A stretch of 64,000 nucleotides of DNA from CAYNJG01 sp965216885 (lineage in GTDB: Bacteria > Planctomycetota > Planctomycetia > Pirellulales > Pirellulaceae): assembly GCA_965216885.1 (NCBI GenBank), contig OZ244208.1, positions 2,356,001 through 2,420,000 of the forward strand. The letters run 5' to 3'. Shown here one piece after another: positions 47,037 through 55,122 of this stretch. Below the pieces are notes generated by a model. It was not told the DNA's origin and did no database searches. It saw only the letters and a program-made list of their open reading frames with translations. Every line of letters starts with the position of its first letter. Position 1 is the stretch's first letter. The translations under genes were made by a program, and so were the position numbers.

Positions 47037-47073
47037 CCTGTGGCAATTTTAGCTTGTAGGGTGATCTTTTCCT

Positions 47074-47580
47074 TAGTCGCGGAGCGACGGCATCTGACAG
47101 CCTGGGACTTCAGTCCCAGGAATAGCCTCAAGCACCAACCTGATAGTCGCGGAGCGACGGCATCCGATAGTCTGGGACTTCAGTCCCAGGAATAGCCTCA
47201 AGGACCATCCTGGTAGTCGCGGAGCGACGGCATCCGACAGCCTGGGACTTCAGTCCCAGGAATAGAGTCAACCACCATCCTGATAGTCGCGGCGCGACAG
47301 CATCCGATAGCCTGGGACTTCAGTCCCAGGAATAGCCTCAAGCACCAACCTGTTAGTCGCGGAGCGACGGCATCCGATAGCCCGGGACTTCAGTCCCAGG
47401 AATAGCCTCAAACACCATCCGGATAATCGCGGCGCGACAGCATCCAATCGCCTGGGACTTCAGTCCCAGGAATAGGATCAAACACCAACCTGTTAGTCGC
47501 GGAGCGACGGCATCCGATAGCCAGGGACTTCAGTCCCAGGAATAGCCTCAAGCACCAACCTGATAGTCGCGGAGCGACGA
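47074..47580 (+). repeat. Seven and a fraction copies of an exact 70-bp repeat with two hairpins
   Basis: Units start at 47074, 47144, 47214, 47284, 47354, 47424, 47494 and 47564 (the last partial), each exactly 70 bases apart. Each has a small hairpin (GTCGC gga GCGAC) and a larger one (CCTGGGACT TC AGTCCCAGG, 9-bp stem). The right arm CAGTCCCAGG is invariant in the seven copies while the left arm varies at its second to third bases, so mismatches are confined to one side. Related single copies occur at about 61873-62013, past the 16S gene. This is not CRISPR-like: no short unique spacers, and no cas genes. Confidence 0.9.
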
Positions 47581-47672
47581 GGTAGAGTACAAACCTTTTA
47601 AAAGCTTGGATTCCGCTCGATGTTTAAGCCGTGACCGCTGAATGCAGAACGCGCAAGGAATCATAAGTGAGT

Positions 47673-47805
47673 GCCCCTCGCCCCTCACCCCTCGCTACTC
47701 GCCCCTCGCCCCTCACCCCTCGCTACTCGCTACTCGCTACTCGCCCCTCGCCCCTCACCCCTCGCCCCCCGCTACTCGCTACTCGCCCCTCGCCCCTCGC
47801 TACTC
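47673..47805 (+). repeat. Second 7-bp tandem array, 19 units (GCCCCTC / GCTACTC / ACCCCTC)
   Basis: Nineteen 7-bp units read GCCCCTC, ACCCCTC or GCTACTC, with one GCCCCCC. Rotated, both arrays share CTCGYNN, the first on the minus strand and this one on the plus strand, so they flank the 70-bp block in inverted orientation. Confidence 0.85.
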
Positions 47806-47877
47806 CCCATGTTCCTCGCATGTCGTTGCGCCTAACATTGGTAGTGTCATTCAATATCAACCGCGACGGGCAGAGCC

Positions 47878-48513
47878 TTGGCCAAAGTTCTCATTACCTC
47901 CGGACCCACCCGTCAGTACCTCGATCCGGTTCGGTATCTGACGAACGCGTCCAGCGGTCGGATGGGCCGTTCGCTGGCTCAAGCGGCGCTGGATGCTGGT
48001 CACGAAGTCGTGATTGTCAGCGGGCCAGTGGAAGTCGAATATCCGGCGGCCGCTCGAGTTGTGAATGTGGTCAGCACCGAGGAGATGTTCGACGCGGCCC
48101 AACGAGAATTTCGGGACTGCGATGGAGCCATCGGTGTGGCGGCACCTTGCGACTACCGCCCCGTGAAGGTGGCTGACGAGAAAATCTCCAAGTCCGGCGA
48201 GCCGTTGCTCGTCCATCTGGTGGAGACCGTTGACGTGATTGCAAGTCTGGGGGCAGAAAAGGGGCATCGCTGGGTGGTGGGCTTTGCCCTGGAAACCGAG
48301 GACCATCGATTTCGGGCTATCACCAAGGCGGAGAAGAAGAGCTGTGACTTAATGGTGTTGAATTCGCCCTCTGCGATGAATAGCACCACGACGGAGGTCG
48401 AATTGCTGGATCCGGGCGGGAACGTTCTGGCGAATCTTGAAGGGAGCAAGCTGGAAGTTTCGCGGCAGATCTTTGACGTCATTGACCGGAAGCTGATTAA
48501 GCCGGGCTCATGA
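47878..48513 (+). CDS. coaB: Phosphopantothenate-cysteine ligase (stand-alone CoaB)
   Basis: 211 residues starting at a TTG. It matches the DFP synthetase domain: ITSGPTRQYLDPVRYLTNASSGRMG, the GAIGVAAPCDYRPV segment, then GFALETEDHRF and VLNSPSAMNS. It ligates cysteine to phosphopantothenate (CTP- or ATP-dependent). It lacks the flavoprotein half, which is encoded at 15958-16482 (coaC). Its stop overlaps the ATG of a 42-residue ORF (ATGA). Confidence 0.92.
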   Translation: MAKVLITSGPTRQYLDPVRYLTNASSGRMGRSLAQAALDAGHEVVIVSGPVEVEYPAAARVVNVVSTEEMFDAAQREFRDCDGAIGVAAPCDYRPVKVADEKISKSGEPLLVHLVETVDVIASLGAEKGHRWVVGFALETEDHRFRAITKAEKKSCDLMVLNSPSAMNSTTTEVELLDPGGNVLANLEGSKLEVSRQIFDVIDRKLIKPGS

Positions 48514-48638
48514 TTGCGTTTTGCCCACGTTGTGCGAAACTCCACTCGCCGAATTGCCTCGTTCCGCCTAAGATTCGGGTCGATGCGCGGGCGTTCGCGG
48601 CAGATCCTTTTCACGTCAGGCAGCGAGAGAAACTGTGA
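48510..48638 (+). CDS. 42-residue ORF coupled to coaB and murB
   Basis: ATG at 48510 overlaps the coaB stop (ATGA), and its own TGA (48636-48638) overlaps the murB GTG start (48635-48637). The peptide starts MIAFCPRCAKLHSPNC and continues with basic residues to a KL end. The CPxC motif plus a third Cys suggests a small zinc-ribbon-like protein, but this is not certain. The two four-base overlaps are strong evidence that it is translated, possibly as a coupling bridge to murB. Confidence 0.6.
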   Translation: MIAFCPRCAKLHSPNCLVPPKIRVDARAFAADPFHVRQREKL

Positions 48639-49513
48639 CCTTGTTTAACGGCCTTGAGCATATCGTTCGCGAGAAAGAGCCACTTGCACCATGGAACTGG
48701 TTGCGCTTGGGTGGCCATGCGGAATACTTCGCCGAGCCAACGTCCGTCGAGGAACTGGCGGAGGTACTGAAACGCTCGCATGAGGCCGGCATGGCTGTCC
48801 GGCTTTTGGGAGCCGGTTCGAATGTGCTGGTTCGCGACACGGGTGTCGAAGGCTTGGTGATCCACCTTTCGGCGCCGGCGTTTAGCGAAATCTCGGTCAA
48901 CGGCCACGCCGTAACGGCCGGTGGCGGCACGCGATTGAATCACGTTGTGGCCACCGCCGCGCGAGAAGGGTTGTCGGGTTTTGAGGCCCTGGTCGGCATC
49001 CCGGGAACCGTCGGCGGAGCGCTGCGGCGAAACGCCATCGGGCATGGAGCCTCGATTGGTCAATGGACGGATTCCGTTTCCGGGCTCACTCACGCCGGCG
49101 AGGCGGTCCAGCTTGGCAAGGATGAGTTGCGATTCGGTTACCGTGAAAGCAACCTCGATGCCATCATCATTCTCAGTGCCACGTTTTTGCTTGAACCGGG
49201 CGACATGCTGAAAGTGACCCGTCAGATGCAAAAGCTGTGGATCATGAAGCGAACCTCGCAGCCCAGCGGTGAACTGGGACATGGCCAGGTGTTCTCGAAT
49301 CCGCGTGGTTTGTCCGCTGGCGAGATTATCGAGCAGGCCGGACTGAAAGGTCACAAGGTCGGCGGTGCTCGAGTTAGCGAGAAGGACGCCAACTTTATCG
49401 AAATCGAACAGGGTGCCACCAGTGCTGACGTGTTCGCGCTGATCGAAGACGTGCGTGGCAAGGTCTCGGAAGTGCTGGGCGTCGAATTGCAGCCCGAAAT
49501 CGAAGTCTGGTAG
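48635..49513 (+). CDS. murB: UDP-N-acetylenolpyruvoylglucosamine reductase
   Basis: 292 residues, FAD-dependent. The N-terminal FAD domain has LRLGGHAEYFAEPTS, then LLGAGSNVLVRD, and GIPGTVGGALRRNA. The C-terminal domain has GHGQVFSNPRG and GARVSEKDANFIE with the catalytic-region Glu. It makes UDP-MurNAc for peptidoglycan. The start is GTG, overlapping the stop of the 42-residue ORF. An FtsQ-like gene follows. Confidence 0.95.
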   Translation: MTLFNGLEHIVREKEPLAPWNWLRLGGHAEYFAEPTSVEELAEVLKRSHEAGMAVRLLGAGSNVLVRDTGVEGLVIHLSAPAFSEISVNGHAVTAGGGTRLNHVVATAAREGLSGFEALVGIPGTVGGALRRNAIGHGASIGQWTDSVSGLTHAGEAVQLGKDELRFGYRESNLDAIIILSATFLLEPGDMLKVTRQMQKLWIMKRTSQPSGELGHGQVFSNPRGLSAGEIIEQAGLKGHKVGGARVSEKDANFIEIEQGATSADVFALIEDVRGKVSEVLGVELQPEIEVW

Positions 49514-49663
49514 CGAGTCGGACGGTCGCCCTGCTAGCCTCAGAGACGGAAATCTCAGGTTCCTTCTAAAGCTGCCGATAACACTAGTGGACCGAATCGA
49601 TTCGAAGCGGTCCGCGGCAGCACTGATAGCTCTCGCTTGGATCGAGCAGAGGAAGGGCCCACG

Positions 49664-50653
49664 ATGGCACGACGCAAGAAGCAGGAAGAAGAGTACGAAG
49701 AGGAGTATGAGGACGAGTACGAAGAGGAATACGAAGGTGATTCCTTGGCGGACAGGTTTTCTCAGGCTTCGTGGCGACGCGCCCTCCTCGTGCCCCTGAT
49801 TCTGGTGCTGTTCGGGTTTGGTACCTGGTTCGCATGGAAGAAGTACAAGGACGAGGTTCTCAATCATCCTTCGTATGCGCTCGATCCGACGGCGATCAAG
49901 TACACGCCGCCTCCCGAGTGGCTGAAGCGTGACATCCTGAAGGAAGTTGTCGAACTCGGCAGTCTTGAATCTCGCAAGATCCACGAGACGGATTTGACCG
50001 TGCATGTGCGGAACGCATTCGTACACCACCCGTGGATTCGCGAAGTCGAACGAATTCGGATTTTCCACCCGGCGAACCTCGAGGCTGTGCTCGTCTATCG
50101 CGATCCGGTGGCCATGGTGGCGCTGCCGGATTACGATCCGGACGACGGGGAAGCATGGATCCTGCCGATTGATTCGGAGGCTACCCTGCTGCCAGCGGAA
50201 GATTTCACGCCTGAATTCGCGCAGAAGTTTCCACGGATCGACGTGGGCAACACCGTGCCGTCCGGTCCCGTTGGGTCAGCGTGGGGTGATGAAATGGTCG
50301 CCGATGCTGCGAAGATTGCCGAGCTGCTTTACAAGGACTGGGAGCAGCTCCGTGACGTGCTGTACCAGGTGGAACGTAGCAGTCTGGATACTTCGACATC
50401 GAATGCGGCCGACTTCGATATCCGTAGTCGTCCGGGGAAAGACGGCGTCGGGCTGATTGTTCGCTGGGGCCGTGCTCCCGGAAAGGAACAGGTTGGTGAA
50501 CCGACGGCCACCGCCAAGCTTGCGGAACTGAAGAAGTGGGTGAGCGACGCCAAGCTGACCGGGCAAATTCCGCGAGTACCGATCGACCTGCGTTCTGTGA
50601 AAGACCTGCAGGCTTCAAAACGAAGTTCAGTCGGTGGAACATTCATTCGATAG
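49664..50653 (+). CDS. FtsQ/DivIB-like POTRA membrane protein
   Basis: 329 residues from the ATG at 49664 (AGGAAGG upstream). An acidic Glu/Tyr-rich N-terminus (EEEYEEEYEDEYEEEYE) precedes one transmembrane helix (LLVPLILVLFGFGTWFAW). A POTRA-like domain follows at about residues 75-145 (ILKEVVELG, VRNAFVHHPWIREVERIRIFHPANLEAVLVYRDPVAMVAL), then a second extracytoplasmic domain. It follows murB, as ftsQ does in many division clusters. The sequence is divergent and the name FtsQ is inferred from layout and context. Confidence 0.7.
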   Translation: MARRKKQEEEYEEEYEDEYEEEYEGDSLADRFSQASWRRALLVPLILVLFGFGTWFAWKKYKDEVLNHPSYALDPTAIKYTPPPEWLKRDILKEVVELGSLESRKIHETDLTVHVRNAFVHHPWIREVERIRIFHPANLEAVLVYRDPVAMVALPDYDPDDGEAWILPIDSEATLLPAEDFTPEFAQKFPRIDVGNTVPSGPVGSAWGDEMVADAAKIAELLYKDWEQLRDVLYQVERSSLDTSTSNAADFDIRSRPGKDGVGLIVRWGRAPGKEQVGEPTATAKLAELKKWVSDAKLTGQIPRVPIDLRSVKDLQASKRSSVGGTFIR

Positions 50654-50813
50654 AGTATTGAAAACCTCCTTTCTGCCCCGAAATTCGCACGGTTTTCGGC
50701 TCATCGCAGCACGGGACAGGACGTTCCACGCGCGGGCATGGCGATCGGCCTCGCCAGCGGGTTAGAATGTGCGGGGATTTTTCCTGGTTAAACCGCATTC
50801 ATTGGGAATAAAT

Positions 50814-52187
50814 ATGTCGACTCGTAGATCCTTCCTGAAAAGCTCCGCTGCCGCTGGGGCTCTCATCTCCAACCCATACATCTGGACCAGCAGCTACGTT
50901 CGCGCCCAGGATGCCAATAGCAAGCGCACCGTTGGCTCGATTGGTGTGGGTGGCAAGCGTGGTCGCTACAGTCGCGGCGGCCACGTCGCCCGACAGGCCG
51001 CAAAACTTGGCAAGACCATCGCCGTGTGCGACGTGGATTCGCTGCACAACGAGCAATTCAATGAAGGCCAGGGCGGCAAGCTGGAAATGTACACGGACTA
51101 TCGCGAGATGCTCGACAAGAGCAAGCCCGAGATCGTCACCATTGGTACGCCTGATCACTGGCACGTGCCCATCGCCATTGCCGCGATGCGTAGTGGAGCG
51201 GACGTTTACTGCGAGAAGCCGCTGACGCTGACGATTCAGGAAGGTATCGACGTCTGCAAGGTCGTGAAAGAAACTGGCCGCGTCTTCCAGGTGGGAACGC
51301 AGCAGCGAAGTGAAATGGATCTTCGTTTCCTGAAGGCCATCGCGATTGTGCAGAGCGGTCGGCTTGGCAAGAACGTCAACGCATGGGTTGCCATCGGCGG
51401 CGCACCAAACTGCCCCGAGCCGTTCCCCGCCGAGCCAATTCCAGAAGGCTTCGACTGGGAAATGTGGCTTGGCCCTGCTCCTCGAGCGGAATACTCCGAG
51501 CAGCGTCGTCGCATGTTCCGCTGGTGGCTTGAGTACTCCGGTGGCAAGATGACCGACTGGGGAGCTCACCACATCGATATCGCTCAGTGGGCCCTCGGTC
51601 ACGGCGATACCGGTCCCGTTGCGATCGACGGAGCCGGCGAATTTACTCCGATGGTCCCCGATAACTTCAACTGGGCCGCGTTCCTTGACGGCGAAGCACA
51701 GTTGCCTGATGGCTACAACGCAGCGACGAAGTTCAAGATCGACCTGAAATTCGCCGACGGTGCCGTCATGCAGGTCAATCACGAAGTGGATCGTGAGGAC
51801 GGAGTGAAATTCGGTAACGGCATTCTCTTCGAAGGTGAGAAAGGCCGCATGTTCGTGAACCGTGGCAAGCTTCAGGGGAAGGTGATCGACGAGTTGACCG
51901 AAAAGGACAACGAGGAAATCGCAGCCGCAATCACGAAGCTGTACAACGGCAAGGAAACGAAGGGCCACATGAACAACTTCTTCGAGTGCATCGAAGATCG
52001 TACGTTGCCTGTTTCCGACGTCTATTCGCACCACCGCACGATGACCTCGTGCCACATGTGCAACATCGCACTCATGCTCGGTCGCGAGCTGAAGTGGGAT
52101 CCGCAGGCACAGAACTTCCTTGGTGACGATCAGGCCAACGCCTTGATGGCTCGCAAGAGCCGCAAGTGGGACGCTGTTTCCGCCTAG
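50814..52187 (+). CDS. Tat-exported Gfo/Idh/MocA family oxidoreductase
   Basis: 457 residues from the ATG at 50814. A twin-arginine signal (STRRSFLKSSAAAGALIS) is followed by the Rossmann domain (IGVGGKRGRYSRGG), the EKP motif in YCEKPLTLT and the substrate-side DWGAHHIDIAQW. It is a paralogue of the protein at 35749. Periplasmic sugar-type oxidoreduction is likely. The upstream in-frame start at 50769 has no support. A strong terminator follows. Confidence 0.93.
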   Translation: MSTRRSFLKSSAAAGALISNPYIWTSSYVRAQDANSKRTVGSIGVGGKRGRYSRGGHVARQAAKLGKTIAVCDVDSLHNEQFNEGQGGKLEMYTDYREMLDKSKPEIVTIGTPDHWHVPIAIAAMRSGADVYCEKPLTLTIQEGIDVCKVVKETGRVFQVGTQQRSEMDLRFLKAIAIVQSGRLGKNVNAWVAIGGAPNCPEPFPAEPIPEGFDWEMWLGPAPRAEYSEQRRRMFRWWLEYSGGKMTDWGAHHIDIAQWALGHGDTGPVAIDGAGEFTPMVPDNFNWAAFLDGEAQLPDGYNAATKFKIDLKFADGAVMQVNHEVDREDGVKFGNGILFEGEKGRMFVNRGKLQGKVIDELTEKDNEEIAAAITKLYNGKETKGHMNNFFECIEDRTLPVSDVYSHHRTMTSCHMCNIALMLGRELKWDPQAQNFLGDDQANALMARKSRKWDAVSA

Positions 52188-52241
52188 AGCTGTTTTCGCC
52201 TGTTTCGGGCTGACGTCCTACAGCGGGCAAGTGAGATACGA

Positions 52242-52275
52242 AACCGCGAGGCCACGGTGCCTCGCGGTTTTTTTA
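52242..52275 (+). terminator. Rho-independent terminator after the Gfo/Idh/MocA gene
   Basis: Stem AACCGCGAGGC / GCCTCGCGGTT (11 bp) with a six-base loop, then a run of T. It ends the plus-strand transcript before the convergent mntR gene. Confidence 0.92.
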
Positions 52276-52343
52276 TTGCCCGACGCTACTGCGGACGACG
52301 CCTTCCCGAGTGCTTCTTGCGGTTGCTCGACACAAGGTCCGCA

Positions 52344-52763
52344 CTATTGCCGGTGGAGTGCGACGAATTCGCCAAATTTCGTTAGCGTTCTTGGGCTGAC
52401 GTGATGTTCGATGCCCTCGGCGTCGATTGCGGCTGTTTTTTCGTCAATTCCGATCGCCAGCAGGAACTGGTATACCGTTTCGTGCCGCTCCCGCGAACGC
52501 TTGGCAAGCCGCCTTCCCTTGGCAGTCAGGTCGACGGGGCGATAGGCCTCCGTTTCCAGCAAGCCTTCATCCTGAAGCCGAGCGACGATGCGCGTCACCG
52601 TGACGTGGCTCACTCCAAAGTAGCGAGCCAGATCCACAATACGACAGGTGCTCTTTTCCTGCACAATTTCCGCGATCGCTTCCACGTAGTCTTCCGCCGT
52701 TTCGGTGGAATGATCCTTGCGGGTGCGGCGATGGGGGTGTGAACTGTCGGGCACTTTGGTCAT
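52344..52763 (-). CDS. mntR: Manganese-responsive transcriptional regulator of the MntR type
   Basis: 139 residues from the ATG at 52763 (AGGAG upstream). A winged HTH (STCRIVDLARYFGVSHVTVTRIVARL) is followed by the dimer and metal domain. The six manganese ligands of Bacillus MntR are all present at a constant offset of +17: Asp25, Glu28, His94, Glu116, Glu119 and His120. It lacks the SH3 tail of DtxR. It is divergent from the importer operon, with two matching operators between them. Confidence 0.95.
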   Translation of the reverse strand: MTKVPDSSHPHRRTRKDHSTETAEDYVEAIAEIVQEKSTCRIVDLARYFGVSHVTVTRIVARLQDEGLLETEAYRPVDLTAKGRRLAKRSRERHETVYQFLLAIGIDEKTAAIDAEGIEHHVSPRTLTKFGEFVALHRQ

Positions 52764-52788
52764 TTCCTGGTTCTCCTCTTTCCCAAGA

Positions 52789-52804
52789 TGTAGCACATGC
52801 TACA
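52789..52804. promoter_or_regulatory. MntR operator 1
   Basis: TGTAGCACATGCTACA, a palindrome apart from its centre. It lies 25 bases upstream of the mntR ATG. It shares the core TGTAGC-N4-GCTACA with operator 2. Confidence 0.8.
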
Positions 52805-52819
52805 CTTTGCAGAGATGAA

Positions 52820-52839
52820 TTTGTAGCCCATGCTACAAA
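52820..52839. promoter_or_regulatory. MntR operator 2
   Basis: TTTGTAGCCCATGCTACAAA, a 20-base palindrome apart from the centre. Its centre is 33 bases from that of operator 1, about three helix turns. It lies 36 bases upstream of the importer start. Confidence 0.8.
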
Positions 52840-52875
52840 TTCTGCACTCCCCGGTTCTACTTCGGAGGAATTACC

Positions 52876-53778
52876 GTGCTTCAACGCTGGTTGACCGCTT
52901 TACTGCTCGGTTTTTGTTTTGTGTCCGTTTCTGTCGCGGACGATGACGGACCCAAAAAGAAGCTGGTTTGTTCGACGACACAGATCGCGGATTTCGCTCG
53001 ACAGATTGTCGGGGATCGGTGGCAGGTCGACTGTGTCCTCGCGCCCGGTTCGGATCCGCACCTCTATCGAACGAAGCCGACGGACGTGCGGCTGGTTGAG
53101 GCGTGCGATCTGTGTCTCGCCAACGGTTGGCATCTGGAAGGGGGCGACTGGATGCAGAAGTTGGCAACTGACGCCGGCAAGCCGTTGGTTGTTTGCGCCG
53201 ACGGCGTAAAGCCGCTGATGTTGGAGGAAGAAGGGCAGGAGGTTCACGATCCGCATGCCTGGTTCACTCCGAAGAACGCCCGAGTTTACGTGGTGAATAT
53301 CCTGCGAGGCGTGTCGAAAATTGATCCGGCACGGGAAGGTGAATACAAACTGCGGGCGGAGCTCTACCTGCGTCAGCTGCAGACCCTGCACGCATGGATC
53401 CTGAAGCAGGTGAACTCGGTTCCTCTGCAGCAGCGGATCCTGGTAACCAGCCACGACGCTTTCGGTTACTTTTGCAAGGAATACGGATTTCGAGGAGCAG
53501 CGCCGGCGGGCTGGTCGACGGGCGAGGAAGTTGGCGGTGGCATCACACCGGCACGGCGACAGAAGACGATTGATTCGATTCGCGAGTTTGGTGTGCGTTC
53601 AATTTTTGTCGAGACCAGCGTGAACAAGAAACTGATCCGCGAGATTGCCAGCGAGGCGGGCGTCACGGTAGGCGGCGAACTCTATTCGGACTCGATGGGC
53701 AAGTCGGGATCGGCAGGCGAAACCTACATTGGCATGATGCGGGAGAATGTGCTGTCGATCGTGCAGGGGTTGAAGTAA
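52876..53778 (+). CDS. Manganese/zinc ABC transporter, substrate-binding protein
   Basis: 300 residues from a GTG with GGAGGAATTACC upstream. A signal peptide (LTALLLGFCFVSVSVA) is followed by the cluster A-I binding fold. Metal ligands match TroA-type proteins: His62 (DPHLYR), His127 (DPHAWF), His193 (SHDAFGYF) and Asp272 (YSDSMG). This set binds manganese or zinc. The location behind MntR operators points to manganese. First gene of the importer operon. Confidence 0.93.
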   Translation: MLQRWLTALLLGFCFVSVSVADDDGPKKKLVCSTTQIADFARQIVGDRWQVDCVLAPGSDPHLYRTKPTDVRLVEACDLCLANGWHLEGGDWMQKLATDAGKPLVVCADGVKPLMLEEEGQEVHDPHAWFTPKNARVYVVNILRGVSKIDPAREGEYKLRAELYLRQLQTLHAWILKQVNSVPLQQRILVTSHDAFGYFCKEYGFRGAAPAGWSTGEEVGGGITPARRQKTIDSIREFGVRSIFVETSVNKKLIREIASEAGVTVGGELYSDSMGKSGSAGETYIGMMRENVLSIVQGLK

Positions 53779-53857
53779 AACACGCTCGGGGCTGCGTCGG
53801 TCCCGGGAAATGACACGTTTTTGAAGAGCCGGCGTTAGTCGGGATCGCGAAGAAACC

Positions 53858-54334
53858 ATGCGGCCTTTGCTTGTAGTTGTCATCGCAGTCGTCACCCTTG
53901 GTGGTGTGAAATGGTTCATTGATTCCTACGATCCGCCGGGCGCGAACGAGAATCCGCTGCAGATGATCGAGGCATCCGGTGACTACTCGGTGGAGCTTAC
54001 GACGACGTTTGACGCGGGGCCGGACGAGTTCAGTCTGGACGACGTTGGCGACGCGCCCAGCTTGTTGGTGCAGCTGAACGGCGAAGAAATCTTTCGGAAG
54101 ATGGGCACGCTCACGGCAGCCGAGACACCTCTTACGCTCGATGAGGTTTCCGGCGTGGTGGTTGGGCAAAACGAATTCTTCGTACAGGCCTCGCCCGCCG
54201 ACGTGGATTCGCCTCAGCCACGTTCCGTGCGGGTCCGCATTCTGCAGGACGGTATCGCGGTCGCCACCGCAACGCTCTGGCCGGAACTGGGTGACATCGT
54301 GCAGGGAACACTAGGTTTGGAGGTTCGGCCATGA
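53858..54334 (+). CDS. Membrane-anchored periplasmic protein in the manganese operon
   Basis: 158 residues. One N-terminal helix (PLLVVVIAVVTLGGVKWFI) is followed by an acidic beta-rich domain (SVELTTTFDAGPDEFSLDDVGDAPSLLVQLNGEEIF through VRVRILQDGIAVATATLWPELGDIVQGTL). No family recognised. It lies between the binding protein and the ATPase, and its stop overlaps the ATPase ATG (ATGA), so it belongs to the transporter operon. It might assist metal delivery or regulation. Confidence 0.75.
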   Translation: MRPLLVVVIAVVTLGGVKWFIDSYDPPGANENPLQMIEASGDYSVELTTTFDAGPDEFSLDDVGDAPSLLVQLNGEEIFRKMGTLTAAETPLTLDEVSGVVVGQNEFFVQASPADVDSPQPRSVRVRILQDGIAVATATLWPELGDIVQGTLGLEVRP

Positions 54335-55122
54335 TCAGCGATTCCTCGAATTCCCAAACTCGCGACGCAGGCAGGACGGTCCCGGCGATCGACGTCAATC
54401 ACCTTACGGTCAGCTATGGACCGGTACCCGCGTTGTTGGACGTCTCCGTTTCGATACCCTCGGGGCAGCTGGTGGGAGTGATCGGGCCGAACGGTTCGGG
54501 CAAGTCGACCTTGATCAAATCGATACTTGGATTTGTGAAGCCGGACGTCGGCGAAGTGAAGATTTTTGGCGAAGAAGCTGCGAAGGCAAAAGGTCGAGTC
54601 GCCTACGTGCCCCAGCGTGGTAGCGTCGATTGGGATTTCCCCGTCACCGTCCGCGAAGTTGCCATGATGGGCCGTTATGGTCACGTTCCTTGGTGGCGGG
54701 ATTTGGGGCGGCGCGATCGCGAAATCACCGACGAGGCGCTGGAGATGGTGCGAATGTCGGACTTCAGGGACCGGCAGATCGGTCAGCTTTCTGGTGGCCA
54801 GCAGCAGCGTGTTTTCATGGCGCGTGCGATGGCGCAGGGGGCCGAGATCCTGCTGTTGGACGAGCCCTTCGCGGGAGTCGACGCCGCGACCGAGCGGGCG
54901 ATTTTGGATGTGCTCGAGCTCACCAAGGCTTCCGGGCGGACACTGATGGTCGTGCATCACGATCTCGCGACCGCAGCTGAGTACTTTGACACGTTGATTC
55001 TGCTCAAGCAACGTTTGTTTGCATACGGGCCACCGTCACTGGTGCTCGATCAGGAGTTGCTGAGTCAGGTGTATGAAGGCAAGTTGCGTGTCTTCGCCGA
55101 CCTCAAGAGGGAGGCCGAATGA
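54331..55122 (+). CDS. Manganese ABC transporter ATP-binding protein
   Basis: 263 residues. Walker A GPNGSGKST, signature LSGGQQQRV, Walker B EILLLDEP and the H-loop VVHHDL are all intact. It belongs to the metal-type (ZnuC/MntB) ATPases. It overlaps the upstream gene and the permease by 4 bases each. Confidence 0.95.
   Translation: MISDSSNSQTRDAGRTVPAIDVNHLTVSYGPVPALLDVSVSIPSGQLVGVIGPNGSGKSTLIKSILGFVKPDVGEVKIFGEEAAKAKGRVAYVPQRGSVDWDFPVTVREVAMMGRYGHVPWWRDLGRRDREITDEALEMVRMSDFRDRQIGQLSGGQQQRVFMARAMAQGAEILLLDEPFAGVDAATERAILDVLELTKASGRTLMVVHHDLATAAEYFDTLILLKQRLFAYGPPSLVLDQELLSQVYEGKLRVFADLKREAE

Noticed and set aside
46601..47131. Minus-strand ORFs rich in repeated ARGSWLV-type heptads across the 7-bp array
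   Set aside because: The array is open in all frames because its unit is 7 bases. There is no start signal, and the ORFs run into ppk1 in the wrong strand.
47074..47580. CRISPR array
   Set aside because: The whole 70-base unit is conserved, there are no unique spacers, and no cas genes are nearby.
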